Source: an uncultured Lachnospiraceae bacterium
Lineage (GTDB): Bacteria; Bacillota; Clostridia; Lachnospirales; Lachnospiraceae
Assembly: GCA_902783935.1 (NCBI GenBank)
Contig: CACZTA010000343.1
Coordinates: 1-6,059 of the forward strand
Reading direction: 5' to 3'
Length of the DNA stretch: 6,059 nucleotides
The translations under genes were made by a program, and so were the position numbers. The notes beneath the pieces were generated by a model. The model was not told where the DNA came from. It worked only from the letters and a program-made list of their open reading frames with translations, and did no database searches. Numbering within the stretch: the stretch's first letter is position 1; each line of letters opens with the position of its first letter. This document shows positions 1 to 6,059 of this stretch, piece by piece.

Positions 1-1
1 A

Positions 2-670
2 ATCGTTTTTCCGTCTCTTTCCGTTGAGGTTTTAAATGACGCAGGCCTGACCAGCCCGGAAGGGACGGAAAAAGCGGACTATGTTCTGGATGTCTGCCGC
101 AGGGGTATTCAGATCGCGCATGAGCTTGGAACGGAGGTTCTGCAGCTGCCGAGCTTCAATGACGGAGCAATCCGGTCAGAGGAGGAGCTCAGAAGAACCT
201 GCGAAGTGATCCGCCGTCTCTGCCTTGACGCGGCGGAGAAAAATGTGAAGATCGCCAGTGAAAATGATTTAAACCAGGAGGACAGCCTCCGGATGATCGG
301 GATGGTCGGACAGGACAATTTCCGCATCCTGTTTGACACGCAGAATTATTATTTGAACGGAGTGGACAATACATCGGACCTGTTCCGGGCCATCGCACCA
401 TATGTGGCGCAGATCCATGTGAAAGACGGCATGGGCGGCGTGGTCAGTAATGCACTGATCGGAGAGGGTGAATCCGGATTTGATAAAACAGCGGAAGCAA
501 TTAATGAAGCCTATGACGGAGAATGGCTGCTGATTGAGACCTATTATGACCGGCCGCCGTTCAGTGAAATCCAGGCAGATATTTATGACTATATCCGGCG
601 GGACATGGCAACCTGCCGAAGAGTGTTTCATATTGATCAGGAGGGTTATCATGTTAGCAGCAGTATTTAA
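2..670 (+). CDS. Sugar phosphate isomerase/epimerase family protein, 5'-truncated by the window
   Basis: The open frame runs in from the left window edge and gives 222 residues before a TAA stop. Numbering from the first complete codon, the visible part matches a xylose-isomerase-like TIM barrel (AP_endonuc_2 / IolE-type fold). The four metal ligands expected for this fold can be placed: E87 (in ASEND), D112 (in LFDTQN), H139 (in QIHVKD) and E179 (in LLIETYY). These families isomerise or epimerise keto sugars or sugar phosphates in the cytoplasm using a divalent metal. The family is usually about 270-290 residues, so some 50-65 N-terminal residues should lie upstream. A GTG at 206 lies inside the barrel and is not the real start. 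The 3' end overlaps the dehydrogenase start by 20 bp, which suggests translational coupling. The substrate cannot be told from sequence; an inositol, tagatose/psicose or related sugar role is possible. Fold call is firm, substrate unknown. Confidence 0.85.
   Translation: MVFPSLSVEVLNDAGLTSPEGTEKADYVLDVCRRGIQIAHELGTEVLQLPSFNDGAIRSEEELRRTCEVIRRLCLDAAEKNVKIASENDLNQEDSLRMIGMVGQDNFRILFDTQNYYLNGVDNTSDLFRAIAPYVAQIHVKDGMGGVVSNALIGEGESGFDKTAEAINEAYDGEWLLIETYYDRPPFSEIQADIYDYIRRDMATCRRVFHIDQEGYHVSSSI
639..644 (+). promoter_or_regulatory. Ribosome binding site of the zinc dehydrogenase gene
   Basis: A perfect AGGAGG lies 6 nt before the ATG at 651. It is inside the coding sequence of the upstream isomerase/epimerase gene. 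It fixes the dehydrogenase start at 651 rather than at possible in-frame starts further upstream, and indicates that the two genes are translated from one message. Confidence 0.85.
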
Positions 671-1679
671 AGGAAACGGTGTATTATCTGTCGAAGAAGT
701 GCCGATGCCGGAGATCAGGGATCCGAAGGATGTCCTGATTAAAGTGCGTGCTGCAAGTATCTGCGGCAGCGACCTGCACATTCTGAAAGTTCCGCCCGCA
801 CAGTACGGTGCGCCCGGGACGATCATGGGGCATGAGTTTTACGGGGAAGTCGCGGAAATCGGCCCGGAAGTCACTGAGTTCGAAGTCGGTGAATATGTGG
901 TCGTCGATAACATTCTGAAATGCCACACCTGTATTGACTGCAAAACCGGCCACGACAATCTCTGCCTGAACGCGAAAATCTTCGGACAGACACTGCCGGG
1001 AGGGTATGCCCAGTATTGCGTGATCCCGGAAGCCCAGCTTTATCATATGCCGAAGGATGTCCCTTCCTGGTATGCGGCGCAGACCGAACCACTTGCCTGC
1101 GTGATGAACGGGATGAGCAAGATAAACGCGACGCCGGATAAAAAGGTACTGGTTTACGGTGCGGGCCCGATCGGCCTGATTTATACGCGCGTCCTCAAGC
1201 TGTACGGCGTGAAGAATCTGGCTGTGGCGGAGATGTCTCCTTACCGCAGGGAATATGCGGAAAAATGCGGCGCTGAATTTACGGTGGACCCGTCGAAGGA
1301 TAATGTAAAGGAAGTGCTTCAGGAGAAGTGGGGCAGCGGCTGCGACATTGCCATCGATGCAGTTGGGGTCGGTTCTATTTTCGGCGAGGCCGTGGAACTG
1401 CTGAACGGCGGCGGAACCCTTCTGATTGTTGGCCAGAATGCCAATGCCGTGTCCGAAGTCAAGCCGGCGACGATCGTGCGGAATGAGCTGACGGTGAAGG
1501 GAATGTACTGCTCGCATAACACATTCCCGACGGCGATTAAGCTGCTGCAGAATCCTGAGCTCGGACTGGAGAAGTTCCTGACAAATAAGGTCGAGCTGAA
1601 GGACATTCTGACGGGCATCGAAGCGCTGAAGAAGCAGGAGGCCTGCCGGGTGGTCGTATATCCGAACGGATTCTGCTGA
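651..1679 (+). CDS. Zinc-dependent medium-chain alcohol/polyol dehydrogenase
   Basis: This 342-residue protein is a complete member of the MDR zinc dehydrogenase superfamily (sorbitol, threonine, butanediol dehydrogenase group), which oxidises a secondary alcohol to a ketone or the reverse with a nicotinamide cofactor. Catalytic zinc ligands are visible as C38 (ICGSD), H61-E62 (MGHEF) and E146 (TEPLA). The structural zinc loop is intact with C91, C94, C97 and C105. The Rossmann motif GAGPIG is at 170-175, and the acidic residue closing the second strand is E194, which favours NAD(H) over NADP(H). The start is set by an AGGAGG 6 nt upstream. It overlaps the isomerase/epimerase gene by 20 bp and precedes a LacI-type regulator, so it probably acts in the same sugar or polyol pathway: one enzyme interconverts ketose and polyol, the other isomerises or epimerises the ketose. 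The exact substrate is not readable; annotations such as L-threonine, L-idonate or sorbitol dehydrogenase would be over-specific. Confidence 0.92.
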   Translation: MLAAVFKGNGVLSVEEVPMPEIRDPKDVLIKVRAASICGSDLHILKVPPAQYGAPGTIMGHEFYGEVAEIGPEVTEFEVGEYVVVDNILKCHTCIDCKTGHDNLCLNAKIFGQTLPGGYAQYCVIPEAQLYHMPKDVPSWYAAQTEPLACVMNGMSKINATPDKKVLVYGAGPIGLIYTRVLKLYGVKNLAVAEMSPYRREYAEKCGAEFTVDPSKDNVKEVLQEKWGSGCDIAIDAVGVGSIFGEAVELLNGGGTLLIVGQNANAVSEVKPATIVRNELTVKGMYCSHNTFPTAIKLLQNPELGLEKFLTNKVELKDILTGIEALKKQEACRVVVYPNGFC

Positions 1680-1701
1680 TTGTCCTGTACTGTTTTTTTT
1701 G

Positions 1702-1714
1702 TTAAACTGTTTAA
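1702..1714. promoter_or_regulatory. Candidate operator: perfect 13-bp palindrome upstream of the LacI-family gene
   Basis: The bases TTAAAC-T-GTTTAA form a perfect inverted repeat around a single central T, about 50 bp before the regulator's start. A weak promoter can be read over it: TTGTCC at 1680-1685, a 17-bp spacer, then TAAACT at 1703-1708, each 4 of 6 to consensus. Binding here would block that promoter, so autoregulation is plausible. Against this, LacI-family operators usually have a central CG, and A/T-rich palindromes arise easily by chance. The site is 3' of the dehydrogenase, so it cannot be the main operator of the upstream genes. Confidence 0.35.
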
Positions 1715-1717
1715 AAC

Positions 1718-1743
1718 GGCGGAAAAACAGAGATTTCCCCGCT
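1718..1743 (+). other. Weak leader hairpin just before the regulator's ribosome binding site
   Basis: GGCGG at 1718-1722 can pair with CCGCT at 1739-1743, including one G-U pair, and AAA at 1723-1725 can pair with TTT at 1734-1736 across a two-base bulge. The stem ends 1 nt before the CGGAGA ribosome binding site at 1745-1750, which itself sits a long 12 nt from the ATG. It could modulate translation, but the stem is short and imperfect and there is no T tract, so it is not a terminator. Confidence 0.2.
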
Positions 1744-1762
1744 ACGGAGATGTAACAGACAG

Positions 1763-2770
1763 ATGAAAGTAACGGTTCGAAGAATAGCAGAAGAAAACAA
1801 TGTGTCGCCCGCGACTGTGTCGCTGGTGCTTAATAATAAGCCCGGGGTGCGTGACGAGACCCGGAAGCGGATTTCCGATGCTCTGACAAGAAACGGTTAT
1901 ACGATCAGACAGGAAAAGTCAAAGCGGAGAATCCAGTATATCTGCTATCAGAGTTCTGCCTGGTTCGCGGAACGTCCGGATGGTTTTTACACATATGTCC
2001 TGGAAGGCCTGGACAGAGGCTGCAAGGAATATAACGCGTCTCTGCGCGTTGCCTATGCGAACAGGTCGAATCTTCAGAATATGATCAATCTCGCGGCTAC
2101 GGACGGGAACGACGGAATCATTTTCCTCGGTACGGAGTACAGTCATGCAGCCCTCCCGGAGTTTAAGGAATTCCTGATCCCGATTGTGGTTGTCGACAAT
2201 CCGATCTTTGAGTCCAGGATCAACAGTATCTATCCTGATGACTATGTGGGAATTGATGAGACGATCAAATATCTGAAGGAAAACGGGCATTCTGACATCG
2301 GCTTTATTACGATTGAAGGGACGTTCGGGGAACTGTATAACCGGGAACAGATTTTCCGGCGGGTAATGGCAAACAACGGTCTGCAGGTGAATGAGGACCA
2401 TGTCCTGCATCTGGAGCCGGTGATGTCCTCCGCGAGGAATCAGATTCAGGAGTATATCCGGACGGAGACACACCTTCCGACGGCATTTCTGGCGGTCAAC
2501 GATATCATTGCGGCGACCGTGATGGCGAGTCTGGCGGGGAACGGCATAAAGGTTCCGGAGGATATTTCCATTATCGGGTATGATGATTCCAGCCTCTGTG
2601 AACTTACAGCGCCGAATCTGTCCTCGATCCGGTCGGATGTGGCTGCCATGGGGGAATATGCCGTGAGACGGCTGGTGCAGCTGATCGAGAACGGGAATGA
2701 ACCTTATATGAAGGTGATGCTGGCCACGCGTCTTGTGACCCGCGGATCCACGGGGCCTGCGTGCAGGTGA
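1763..2770 (+). CDS. LacI-family transcriptional regulator with an atypical linker
   Basis: The protein has 335 residues, normal for the family. An N-terminal helix-turn-helix is clear: residues 5-24 contain RRIAEENNVSPATVSLVLNN, followed by VRDETRKRI. Residues from about 57 onward form the periplasmic-binding-protein-like effector domain, with family landmarks at GIIFLG (118-123), VVVDN (142-146), AVND (244-247), VPEDISIIGYDD (264-275) and TAPNLSSI (282-289). Between Y46 and the first strand of the effector domain (I57) there are only about ten residues, charged and basic, where typical LacI/PurR members have about sixteen with an AR-S-L-type hinge helix. The start is chosen because the ATG gives the usual MKVTV-type opening; its ribosome binding site CGGAGA (1745-1750) is 12 nt away and thus weak. 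It likely senses a sugar or sugar phosphate and controls the upstream catabolic genes, perhaps also itself. No terminator separates it from the dehydrogenase 83 bp upstream, so read-through transcription is likely. Confidence 0.93.
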   Translation: MKVTVRRIAEENNVSPATVSLVLNNKPGVRDETRKRISDALTRNGYTIRQEKSKRRIQYICYQSSAWFAERPDGFYTYVLEGLDRGCKEYNASLRVAYANRSNLQNMINLAATDGNDGIIFLGTEYSHAALPEFKEFLIPIVVVDNPIFESRINSIYPDDYVGIDETIKYLKENGHSDIGFITIEGTFGELYNREQIFRRVMANNGLQVNEDHVLHLEPVMSSARNQIQEYIRTETHLPTAFLAVNDIIAATVMASLAGNGIKVPEDISIIGYDDSSLCELTAPNLSSIRSDVAAMGEYAVRRLVQLIENGNEPYMKVMLATRLVTRGSTGPACR

Positions 2771-2786
2771 AGAGAAGAATATAAAT

Positions 2787-2828
2787 CAGGGTGCCTGTCA
2801 CCGCACACCGGTGGTGACAGGCACCCTG
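2787..2828. repeat. Long nested palindrome in the convergent junction (REP/MITE-like or bidirectional terminator)
   Basis: Bases 2787-2802 are the exact inverted complement of 2813-2828, a 16-bp stem; on the + strand RNA it grows to 18 pairs (G2803-U2812, C2804-G2811) with a six-base loop. Each arm is also an imperfect palindrome, with GGTG facing CACC at both ends (2790-2802 and 2813-2825), and the loop region holds a perfect CACCGGTG at 2806-2813. No T run follows on the + side. On the - side the stem is followed by ATTTATATTCTTC, so it may help end the symporter transcript. The nested arrangement is typical of REP-type intergenic repeats, but copy number cannot be judged from one window. 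Confidence 0.7.
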
Positions 2829-2840
2829 CTGTTCTGGTAC

Positions 2841-2867
2841 CAGGTACGTTGTACCTGTTTTTATTTT
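2841..2867 (+). terminator. Rho-independent terminator of the + strand operon
   Basis: CAGGTAC (2841-2847) pairs perfectly with GTACCTG (2851-2857) around a GTT loop, and TTTTTATTTT follows at 2858-2867. This is a standard intrinsic terminator 71 bp after the regulator's stop codon. The T tract overlaps the stop codon and last codons of the convergent symporter gene. A further perfect palindrome, CTGGTACCAG at 2834-2843, shares bases with the left arm and could compete with the terminator fold. In the - direction the stem is not followed by a T run, so it should act mainly on + strand transcripts. Confidence 0.8.
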
Positions 2868-4075
2868 GCCTGTTTTCTGCGTTCTATCGCGGATACAATA
2901 ATTGTGCAGGACGCGTCGCCCGTGATATTGACGGTCGTGCGGCCCATATCAAAGATGCGGTCGACACCCGCCACGAGGGCAATCCCTTCAACCGGAAGCC
3001 CGACAGATGCCAGCACCATGGCCAGCATGACCATGCCGGCGCCCGGGACGCCGGCCGTTCCGATGGAAGCCAGCGTAGCCGTGAGAACGATCGTCAGCAT
3101 CTGCGGGAATGTCAGACTGATTCCGAAGCAGGATGCGATGAAGACAGCGCAGACGCCCTGGTAGATCGCAGTTCCGTCCATATTGATGGTGGCGCCGAGC
3201 GGCAGGACGAAGGAGGCGATGTCTTTGTCCGCTCCGAGATTTTCCACGCATTCCAGGTTGATCGGAAGCGTGCCGACTGAGGATGCGGATGAAAAAGCAA
3301 ACATGATCGCCGGCATCATTCCTTTAAAGAAGGCAATCGGACTCAGTCCGGCACCGATCTTTACAGACAGGGAGTAGACGATGACCGCATGGAGAATGTA
3401 AGCGATATACGCCACAAGAAGCACTTTTGCCAGTGAGCCGAGCACGGCAGGGCCGTTTTCAGCGACCACCGGGCAGATCAGGCAGAAGACGCCGATGGGG
3501 GACAGTGCCACGATCATCTCCATCGATTTCATGAAAACATCATTCAGAGTGTCTACCATTGTGAATTCGATCTCGCGCTGCTGTTCGACGAGGAGCAGTG
3601 CGAAACCGATGATCAGGCTGGCGACGATGATCTGCAGCATATTTGCCTCGACAAACGGCTTAAAGAAATTCGAGGGGAAAATTCCGACCAGTGTGTCCAT
3701 GAAATTCACCGGCTCGGACGCTTCATAGACAAGGTCCGTTGTCTGAAGGACCGGGAAGAATCCTTTGAAAACGTTTGCCAGGAAAAGGCCGATTGTGATG
3801 GCAAATGCGGTCGTGCAGAGATAATAGACGATGGTTTTGATGCCGATCGAGCCGACTTTCCTGATGTCGCGCATGGAGATTACACCGGACATGATCGAGA
3901 AGAAGACCAGCGGGGTAACGACCCATTTAATCAGGTTCAGGAATATTGTACCGAACGGCTTAATGTATGTCGTGGCGATCGATGCATGGCTGATCAGCAG
4001 CATTCCGACTATGATGCCGAGAACAAGTGCAATAAAGATCTTTGTTGCGAGTGACATTTTCTTTTTCTTTTCCAT
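2861..4075 (-). CDS. Dicarboxylate/amino acid:cation symporter (DAACS family)
   Basis: The 404-residue protein is a full-length member of the GltP/GltPh/DctA/SstT family of Na+- or H+-coupled membrane transporters. It is strongly hydrophobic with a positively charged N-terminus (MEKKKKM). Family landmarks appear in order: the serine-rich hairpin 1 tip SSASSVGTLP (262-271), the unwound helix motif NMDGT (298-302), hairpin 2 with IGTAGVPGAG (338-347), and DMGRTTVNITGD (376-387). In the last motif R379, N383 and D387 match the GltPh residues that contact the substrate side-chain carboxylate and a sodium ion. R379 favours an acidic substrate such as glutamate, aspartate or a C4-dicarboxylate over serine/threonine. 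The start is supported by GGGAGG 8 nt upstream. It lies 42 bp after the dihydrolipoyl dehydrogenase and is probably co-transcribed with it. A link to lipoyl-dependent amino acid metabolism is inference only. Confidence 0.93.
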   Translation of the reverse strand: MEKKKKMSLATKIFIALVLGIIVGMLLISHASIATTYIKPFGTIFLNLIKWVVTPLVFFSIMSGVISMRDIRKVGSIGIKTIVYYLCTTAFAITIGLFLANVFKGFFPVLQTTDLVYEASEPVNFMDTLVGIFPSNFFKPFVEANMLQIIVASLIIGFALLLVEQQREIEFTMVDTLNDVFMKSMEMIVALSPIGVFCLICPVVAENGPAVLGSLAKVLLVAYIAYILHAVIVYSLSVKIGAGLSPIAFFKGMMPAIMFAFSSASSVGTLPINLECVENLGADKDIASFVLPLGATINMDGTAIYQGVCAVFIASCFGISLTFPQMLTIVLTATLASIGTAGVPGAGMVMLAMVLASVGLPVEGIALVAGVDRIFDMGRTTVNITGDASCTIIVSAIERRKQAK

Positions 4076-4083
4076 TTTTTGTA

Positions 4084-4089
4084 CCTCCC
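4084..4089 (-). promoter_or_regulatory. Ribosome binding site of the symporter gene
   Basis: Read on the - strand, GGGAGG stands 8 nt before the ATG at 4075 and decides that start. The spacer is A-rich. The 42-bp gap to the dihydrolipoyl dehydrogenase stop has no terminator-like hairpin, consistent with co-transcription. Confidence 0.8.
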
Positions 4090-4117
4090 TTTAAGAAAAG
4101 AATTAGTATACGTTCTC

Positions 4118-5494
4118 TTACACCCTGCAGGCCTCCGTGACCGCCTCGCTGAAGGTGGGATGCGGCCGGATGACGCCGGCCATCTGCTCAAGAGTCAGTC
4201 CGGCAGAGATGGCTGCGGCAAACTCTCCGATGATATCGGAAGCTCTGGCGCACATCATCTGGGCGCCCAGGATCCGGTGCGTCTCTTCCTCGTACACGAC
4301 CTTGATGAATCCCCGCTCCTGCCCGGAAAGAACCGTTTTCCCGTTGGCGGACATGACGATTTTTTTGCTCTTGCAGACCACACCCTGTTCTTTTGCCTGC
4401 TCCGCGGTAAGTCCCGCGGAAGCGATCTCCGGATCGGTATAAATGCAGGACGGGATAACCTGGAGATTGACCGGCGCCTTTGCTCCGTTCATATGGGCAA
4501 CGGCATTTTTTCCCATGGCAGTCGCTGCGTGCGCCAGCATCATGCCGCCCGTCACATCCCCGATGGCATAGACGCCGGGGATGGCAGTCTGTCCGTACGC
4601 GTCCGTAAGGATCCTCCCTTTTTCGGTCTCAGGCATGCAGTCCGCGCTGAAAAGACCTTCTGTGACCGGCCGCCTGCCGGTGCAGATCAGGATTCCGTCA
4701 GCTGTTACCGTCTGCGCCGCATCCTTTTCCGTATAGACACATTCAAGCAGTCCCGTGCCGTCTCCGGCGCTGCGGATTTCCTCCACGCGGGTGCCGGTCA
4801 GGATGGTGACGCCGCGCTTCTTCATAAGCATTTTCAGGCTCTGGGAGAGTTCTTTGTCCAGATTTGCGATGATGCGGGGCAGGGCTTCAAGTACCGTCAC
4901 CTTTGCACCGAAAGCATTGTAGACAGATGCAAACTCCATTCCGATAACACCGCCGCCGATGATCAGCAGGTGATTGAACAGACGGTCTTTCTCCAGCAGG
5001 GCATCGCTCGTGACGACGCCGGGAAGGTCCGCACCCGGAATCGGCGGAAGAGAAGCAGCGGAGCCGGTTGCAATCAGAATAAACTTTGCGTCAATCCGCC
5101 GTATTTCACCGTCCGGTGTTTCCGCCTCTACAATATGCGGTCCCGCGATACGGCCGGTTCCTTCGACCACCTCAACTTTTTTCTGCTTCATCATGAGCGC
5201 GATGCCCGAACGAAGGCTGTCGGTCACCTCCTTTTTACGCGCCTGGATCTTCTTCATATCGAAGGAGACTCCCTCCGCGCAGAGGCCAAAACGGTCACAC
5301 TCGTTCATCTGCCTGTACAGATCTGCTGCATGGAGCAGCACTTTTGTGGGAATGCAGCCGTGATTCAGACAGGTGCCCCCAATCGCGTCCTTCTCAATCA
5401 GCACGACTTTCATTCCGTAGACGCCGGCAGCTTCCAGGGCCGCCTCATATCCTCCGGGACCGCCGCCGATCACTGCCAGATCATAGTCTCTCAT
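4118..5494 (-). CDS. lpdA: Dihydrolipoyl dehydrogenase (E3 / L-protein)
   Basis: The 458-residue enzyme reoxidises dihydrolipoyl groups on glycine cleavage H protein or on 2-oxoacid dehydrogenase E2 subunits, passing electrons through FAD to NAD+. Visible landmarks in order: FAD-binding GGGPGG (10-15) with E34 closing the second strand; redox-active cysteines C42 and C47 in GGTCLNHGCIPTK; ATGS (142-145); NAD-binding GGGVIG (180-185) with E203, favouring NAD; the second FAD motif AIGDVTGG (310-317) with D313; and the C-terminal active-site HPTFSE with H445 and E450. All catalytic residues are present. Length is standard for a version without an N-terminal lipoyl domain. GAGGTGA 7 nt before the ATG fixes the start. 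The gene follows a lipoate ligase gene by only 22 bp, which argues for a shared lipoyl-complex function. Mercuric reductase and glutathione reductase are excluded by the HPT-SE and CLNHGC patterns. Confidence 0.96.
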   Translation of the reverse strand: MRDYDLAVIGGGPGGYEAALEAAGVYGMKVVLIEKDAIGGTCLNHGCIPTKVLLHAADLYRQMNECDRFGLCAEGVSFDMKKIQARKKEVTDSLRSGIALMMKQKKVEVVEGTGRIAGPHIVEAETPDGEIRRIDAKFILIATGSAASLPPIPGADLPGVVTSDALLEKDRLFNHLLIIGGGVIGMEFASVYNAFGAKVTVLEALPRIIANLDKELSQSLKMLMKKRGVTILTGTRVEEIRSAGDGTGLLECVYTEKDAAQTVTADGILICTGRRPVTEGLFSADCMPETEKGRILTDAYGQTAIPGVYAIGDVTGGMMLAHAATAMGKNAVAHMNGAKAPVNLQVIPSCIYTDPEIASAGLTAEQAKEQGVVCKSKKIVMSANGKTVLSGQERGFIKVVYEEETHRILGAQMMCARASDIIGEFAAAISAGLTLEQMAGVIRPHPTFSEAVTEACRV

Positions 5495-5501
5495 AGTTAT
5501 G

Positions 5502-5508
5502 TCACCTC
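5502..5508 (-). promoter_or_regulatory. Ribosome binding site of the dihydrolipoyl dehydrogenase gene
   Basis: Read on the - strand, GAGGTGA ends 7 nt before the ATG at 5494. It lies within the 22-nt gap after the lipoate ligase stop codon, too short for a promoter plus terminator, so the two genes share a transcript. Confidence 0.8.
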
Positions 5509-5516
5509 ATTTATTG

Positions 5517-6059
5517 TCACGGTAATTCCCTTATCAGGAGTTTCCGTATATCGTCAGCCGCAGCAGACGCTCCGTAAAATGAATCCTGTGTCCGAAGTCC
5601 CGAAACAGCCTCTGAGAGAGACCGCTTCTCATACGGCAGCCCTTTCAGCCGGGCCGCCAGCTCCGGGGCGAGCGCCGGATCCATCGCATCCGTCCGGCAC
5701 AGGCAGTCCGCCACGATTCCCCTGTTTACCTCCAGCAGAATTTCGATTCCGCCCCAGTCAAAACGTCCTGAAAGCTGATGCGTAAACGGGATGGAACGCC
5801 CGAAGAGCCATTTGTCAGAGGCAAACCACTCCGCATCCTTCGGGATGTCCCCGGCGGCATCATCCTGAAAACGCTCTGCTGACAGCTCCTCCACAGGCAG
5901 TCTTCCGTACACGCCGGAAAATGCCTCCTTCAGGCGGTCTTCCAGCTGCGCATCACTTATTCCCGGACAGAATTCCGCCAGATTTGCCACACGGGAACGG
6001 ACAGAATCGACGCCCTTTCCCCTCAGCTTGTCTCTGTCCACATTCAGATAGCGGCTCAT
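5517..6059 (-). CDS. lplA: Lipoate-protein ligase, C-terminal part (5' end outside window)
   Basis: The visible 180 residues match the second half of LplA-type lipoate-protein ligases, which use ATP to attach free lipoate to a lysine of lipoyl domains. Recognisable stretches are RYLNVDRDKLRGKGVDSVRSRVANL (residues 3-27, close to the E. coli LplA segment with YLNPDKKKL and SVRSRVTNL), then PGISDAQLEDRLKEAF, and the accessory-domain core RFDWGGIEILLEVNRG with a following LKGLPYEK. The first Met falls exactly at the window edge but aligns to an internal position, so roughly 150-160 N-terminal residues, including the substrate-binding lysine region, lie beyond base 6059. The gene precedes lpdA by 22 bp. 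In Clostridia this pair often accompanies glycine cleavage genes; those would be upstream, off the right edge. Confidence 0.88.
   Translation of the reverse strand: MSRYLNVDRDKLRGKGVDSVRSRVANLAEFCPGISDAQLEDRLKEAFSGVYGRLPVEELSAERFQDDAAGDIPKDAEWFASDKWLFGRSIPFTHQLSGRFDWGGIEILLEVNRGIVADCLCRTDAMDPALAPELAARLKGLPYEKRSLSEAVSGLRTQDSFYGASAAADDIRKLLIRELP

Noticed and set aside
534..650. N-terminal extension of the zinc dehydrogenase to an upstream in-frame start
   Set aside because: The ATG at 651 has a perfect AGGAGG at ideal spacing and gives the standard family N-terminus; the extension lies in the upstream gene's coding region.
684..1517. A 277-residue - strand open frame opposite the zinc dehydrogenase
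   Set aside because: The dehydrogenase on the + strand has all its zinc and cofactor motifs; the antisense product has no recognisable motif and no start signals.
1691..1700. T8 run after the dehydrogenase as an intrinsic terminator
   Set aside because: No GC-rich stem can be formed by the bases immediately upstream.
4105..4110. TATACT on the - strand as a -10 element of a separate symporter promoter
   Set aside because: Good hexamer match, but no -35-like sequence at 16-18 bp and no extended -10 TG; not enough to call a promoter.
4079..5785. A 568-residue open frame on the + strand, antisense to the whole dihydrolipoyl dehydrogenase gene and part of the lipoate ligase gene
   Set aside because: It starts with TTG, has no ribosome binding site, and its product is a His/Arg-rich composition with no domain; the opposite strand carries unmistakable enzymes. 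It is a codon-bias shadow.
6057..6059. ATG at the right edge as the true start of the lipoate ligase
   Set aside because: The residues after it align with an internal segment of LplA (the YLN...KSVRSRV region), so the catalytic N-terminal part must lie outside the window.

Overview
The window looks like chromosomal DNA from a low-G+C-type Gram-positive anaerobe of the class Clostridia, perhaps Lachnospiraceae. The grounds are protein style, strong GGAGG-type ribosome binding sites, short intergenic gaps, UAA/UGA stops, and a lipoate ligase gene followed by a dihydrolipoyl dehydrogenase gene. By eye the base composition is close to or slightly above half G+C. The taxonomic call is an inference; there is no rRNA or other marker gene here.

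Layout: two gene groups converge near 2.8 kb. On the + strand (1-2770) lie the 3' part of a sugar phosphate isomerase/epimerase-type TIM-barrel gene, a zinc-dependent medium-chain dehydrogenase whose start overlaps it by 20 bp, and a LacI-family regulator 83 bp further on. This reads as the end of a sugar or polyol catabolic operon with its own regulator. On the - strand (6059-2861, read right to left) lie the C-terminal half of a lipoate-protein ligase, a complete dihydrolipoyl dehydrogenase 22 bp downstream, and a complete dicarboxylate/amino acid:cation symporter 41-42 bp further on. The ligase plus dehydrogenase pair suggests service to a lipoyl-dependent complex (glycine cleavage or a 2-oxoacid dehydrogenase) encoded outside the window. 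The symporter may bring in an amino acid or dicarboxylate connected with that metabolism.

The 90-bp convergent junction (2771-2860) is packed with palindromes: a long, nearly perfect stem made of arms that are themselves partly palindromic, then a short hairpin with a T tract that is a good terminator for the + strand operon. The junction and a LacI-family protein lacking the usual hinge-helix signature are the most notable points. I see no mobile element gene, CRISPR array, tRNA, rRNA, prophage or defence system. Most of the window is ordinary metabolism and transport, and I do not find clear evidence of an undescribed system.
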